The position numbers were made by a program, and so were the translations under genes. The notes under the pieces are model-generated. The model made no database searches. It saw only the letters and a program-made list of their open reading frames with translations, and had not been told where the DNA came from. Shown here piece after piece: positions 6,472 through 6,660 of a stretch of 6,660 nt of DNA; positions within the stretch are counted from its first letter, which is position 1, and the number at the start of each line of letters is the position of its first letter. Where the stretch lies: contig JAILNW010000330.1 of the NCBI GenBank assembly GCA_024691145.1, positions 1 through 6,660 of the forward strand, read 5' to 3'. This DNA is from Lachnospiraceae bacterium (GTDB lineage Bacteria > Bacillota > Clostridia > Lachnospirales > Lachnospiraceae).

Positions 6472-6518
6472 GGACTGCAAAATAGGAAACTATATATTTC
6501 TTATTTAGCAGTTCTTTT
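6472..6518 (+). terminator. Strong intrinsic terminator after the AAA/PD-(D/E)XK gene
   Basis: GGACTGC (6472-6478) pairs with GCAGTTC (6508-6514) with one G-T wobble. After one A-A mismatch, AAATAGGAAA (6480-6489) pairs with TTTCTTATTT (6497-6506), again with one wobble, around a seven-base loop. The stem is about 17 pairs long and is followed by TTTTAT (6515-6520). It begins ten bases after the stop codon. Confidence 0.88.
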
Positions 6519-6521
6519 ATA

Positions 6522-6550
6522 TTGAAAAGCATTGACTTATATGGTAGAAT
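6522..6550 (+). promoter_or_regulatory. Promoter of the folC-like gene
   Basis: TTGAAA (6522-6527) is separated by 17 bases from TAGAAT (6545-6550), which is preceded by TGG (6542-6544) as an extended -10. The promoter starts only a few bases after the upstream terminator, which marks a new transcription unit. Confidence 0.65.
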
Positions 6551-6557
6551 ATCGGAG

Positions 6558-6565
6558 AGAAGGTG
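6558..6565 (+). promoter_or_regulatory. Ribosome binding site of the folC-like gene
   Basis: AGAAGGTG ends six bases before ATG 6572-6574. An in-frame GTG at 6563 overlaps this site and is therefore not the likely start. Confidence 0.65.
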
Positions 6566-6571
6566 ACAGTT

Positions 6572-6660
6572 ATGGACTTTAAGTTAGAGAGGAATAGCAA
6601 AGGCATATGTCCTGGAACAGATAATATAAAGGCTGTATTAGAATACTTGGGAAATCCTCA
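6572..6660 (+). CDS. folC: N-terminus of a folylpolyglutamate/dihydrofolate synthase-like protein (partial)
   Basis: Only 29 complete codons are present before the right edge. The segment GICPGTDNIKAVLEYLGNPQ (the last residue is incomplete, reading CA) resembles the start of bifunctional FolC proteins. In those, a G-x-x-P/L-G-x-x-N/R-I-x-x-L-L-x-x-L-G-N-P-Q stretch comes just before the strand leading to the AGTNGKGS nucleotide-binding loop. FolC adds glutamate to dihydropteroate and folates in the cytoplasm using ATP. The diagnostic P-loop lies beyond the window, so a related Mur-ligase family protein cannot be excluded. The start is fixed by a ribosome binding site at 6558-6565, and a promoter lies directly upstream. 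Confidence 0.65.
   Translation, partial: MDFKLERNSKGICPGTDNIKAVLEYLGNP

Noticed and set aside
6532..6550. TTGACT at 6532-6537 as the -35 of the folC-like gene
   Set aside because: It is only seven bases from the TAGAAT -10. TTGAAA at 6522 has the correct 17-base spacing.
1..6660. CRISPR arrays, tRNA or rRNA genes, insertion sequences
   Set aside because: No spaced direct repeats, cloverleaf-like sequences or transposase-like frames were seen on either strand.

Overview
The window reads as chromosomal DNA from a low-GC, AT-rich Firmicute, most likely a gut-type Clostridium relative such as a member of the Lachnospiraceae. This is inferred from heavy use of AGA, ATA and TTA/CTT codons, strong GGAGG-type ribosome binding sites, canonical sigma-A-like promoters, and the protein families present. 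No tRNA, rRNA, CRISPR array, transposase or integrase was seen. No gene-free stretch exceeds 300 bases.

Layout from left to right. (1) Bases 1-101 hold the last 32 codons of a plus-strand gene whose C-terminus resembles a large family of ATP-binding (AAA / DUF234-like) proteins. (2) A hairpin at 117-160 is a terminator, best formed on the minus strand. (3) A minus-strand gene (175-927) encodes a 250-residue protein of unknown function with one membrane segment. (4) A roughly 150-base divergent intergenic region carries one extended -10 promoter for each direction. (5) A plus-strand operon follows: a radical SAM protein of the spore photoproduct lyase family (1079-2101) overlaps by one base (TGATG) with an 863-residue fusion protein (2101-4692). 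The fusion joins a TetM/EF-G-like translational GTPase to a C-terminal NYN nuclease domain of the YacP/Rae1 type. (6) A gene with its own promoter (4783-6462) encodes an AAA-ATPase-like protein with a C-terminal PD-(D/E)XK nuclease-like domain, closed by a strong terminator (6472-6518). (7) A promoter and the first 29 complete codons of a folC-like gene run off the right edge.

The most interesting element is the two-gene operon. One polypeptide combines a GTPase of the kind that enters the ribosomal A site (EF-G/TetM) with a nuclease whose B. subtilis relative, Rae1, cuts mRNA in the A site. It is translationally coupled to a radical SAM enzyme that retains the SPL cysteine motif and a cysteine where SPL has its hydrogen-atom donor. 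The loop that TetM uses to displace tetracycline is replaced by an EF-G-like sequence, so I read the GTPase as a ribosome surveillance or rescue factor rather than a tetracycline resistance protein. Its true function, and that of the radical SAM partner, is not known from sequence alone.
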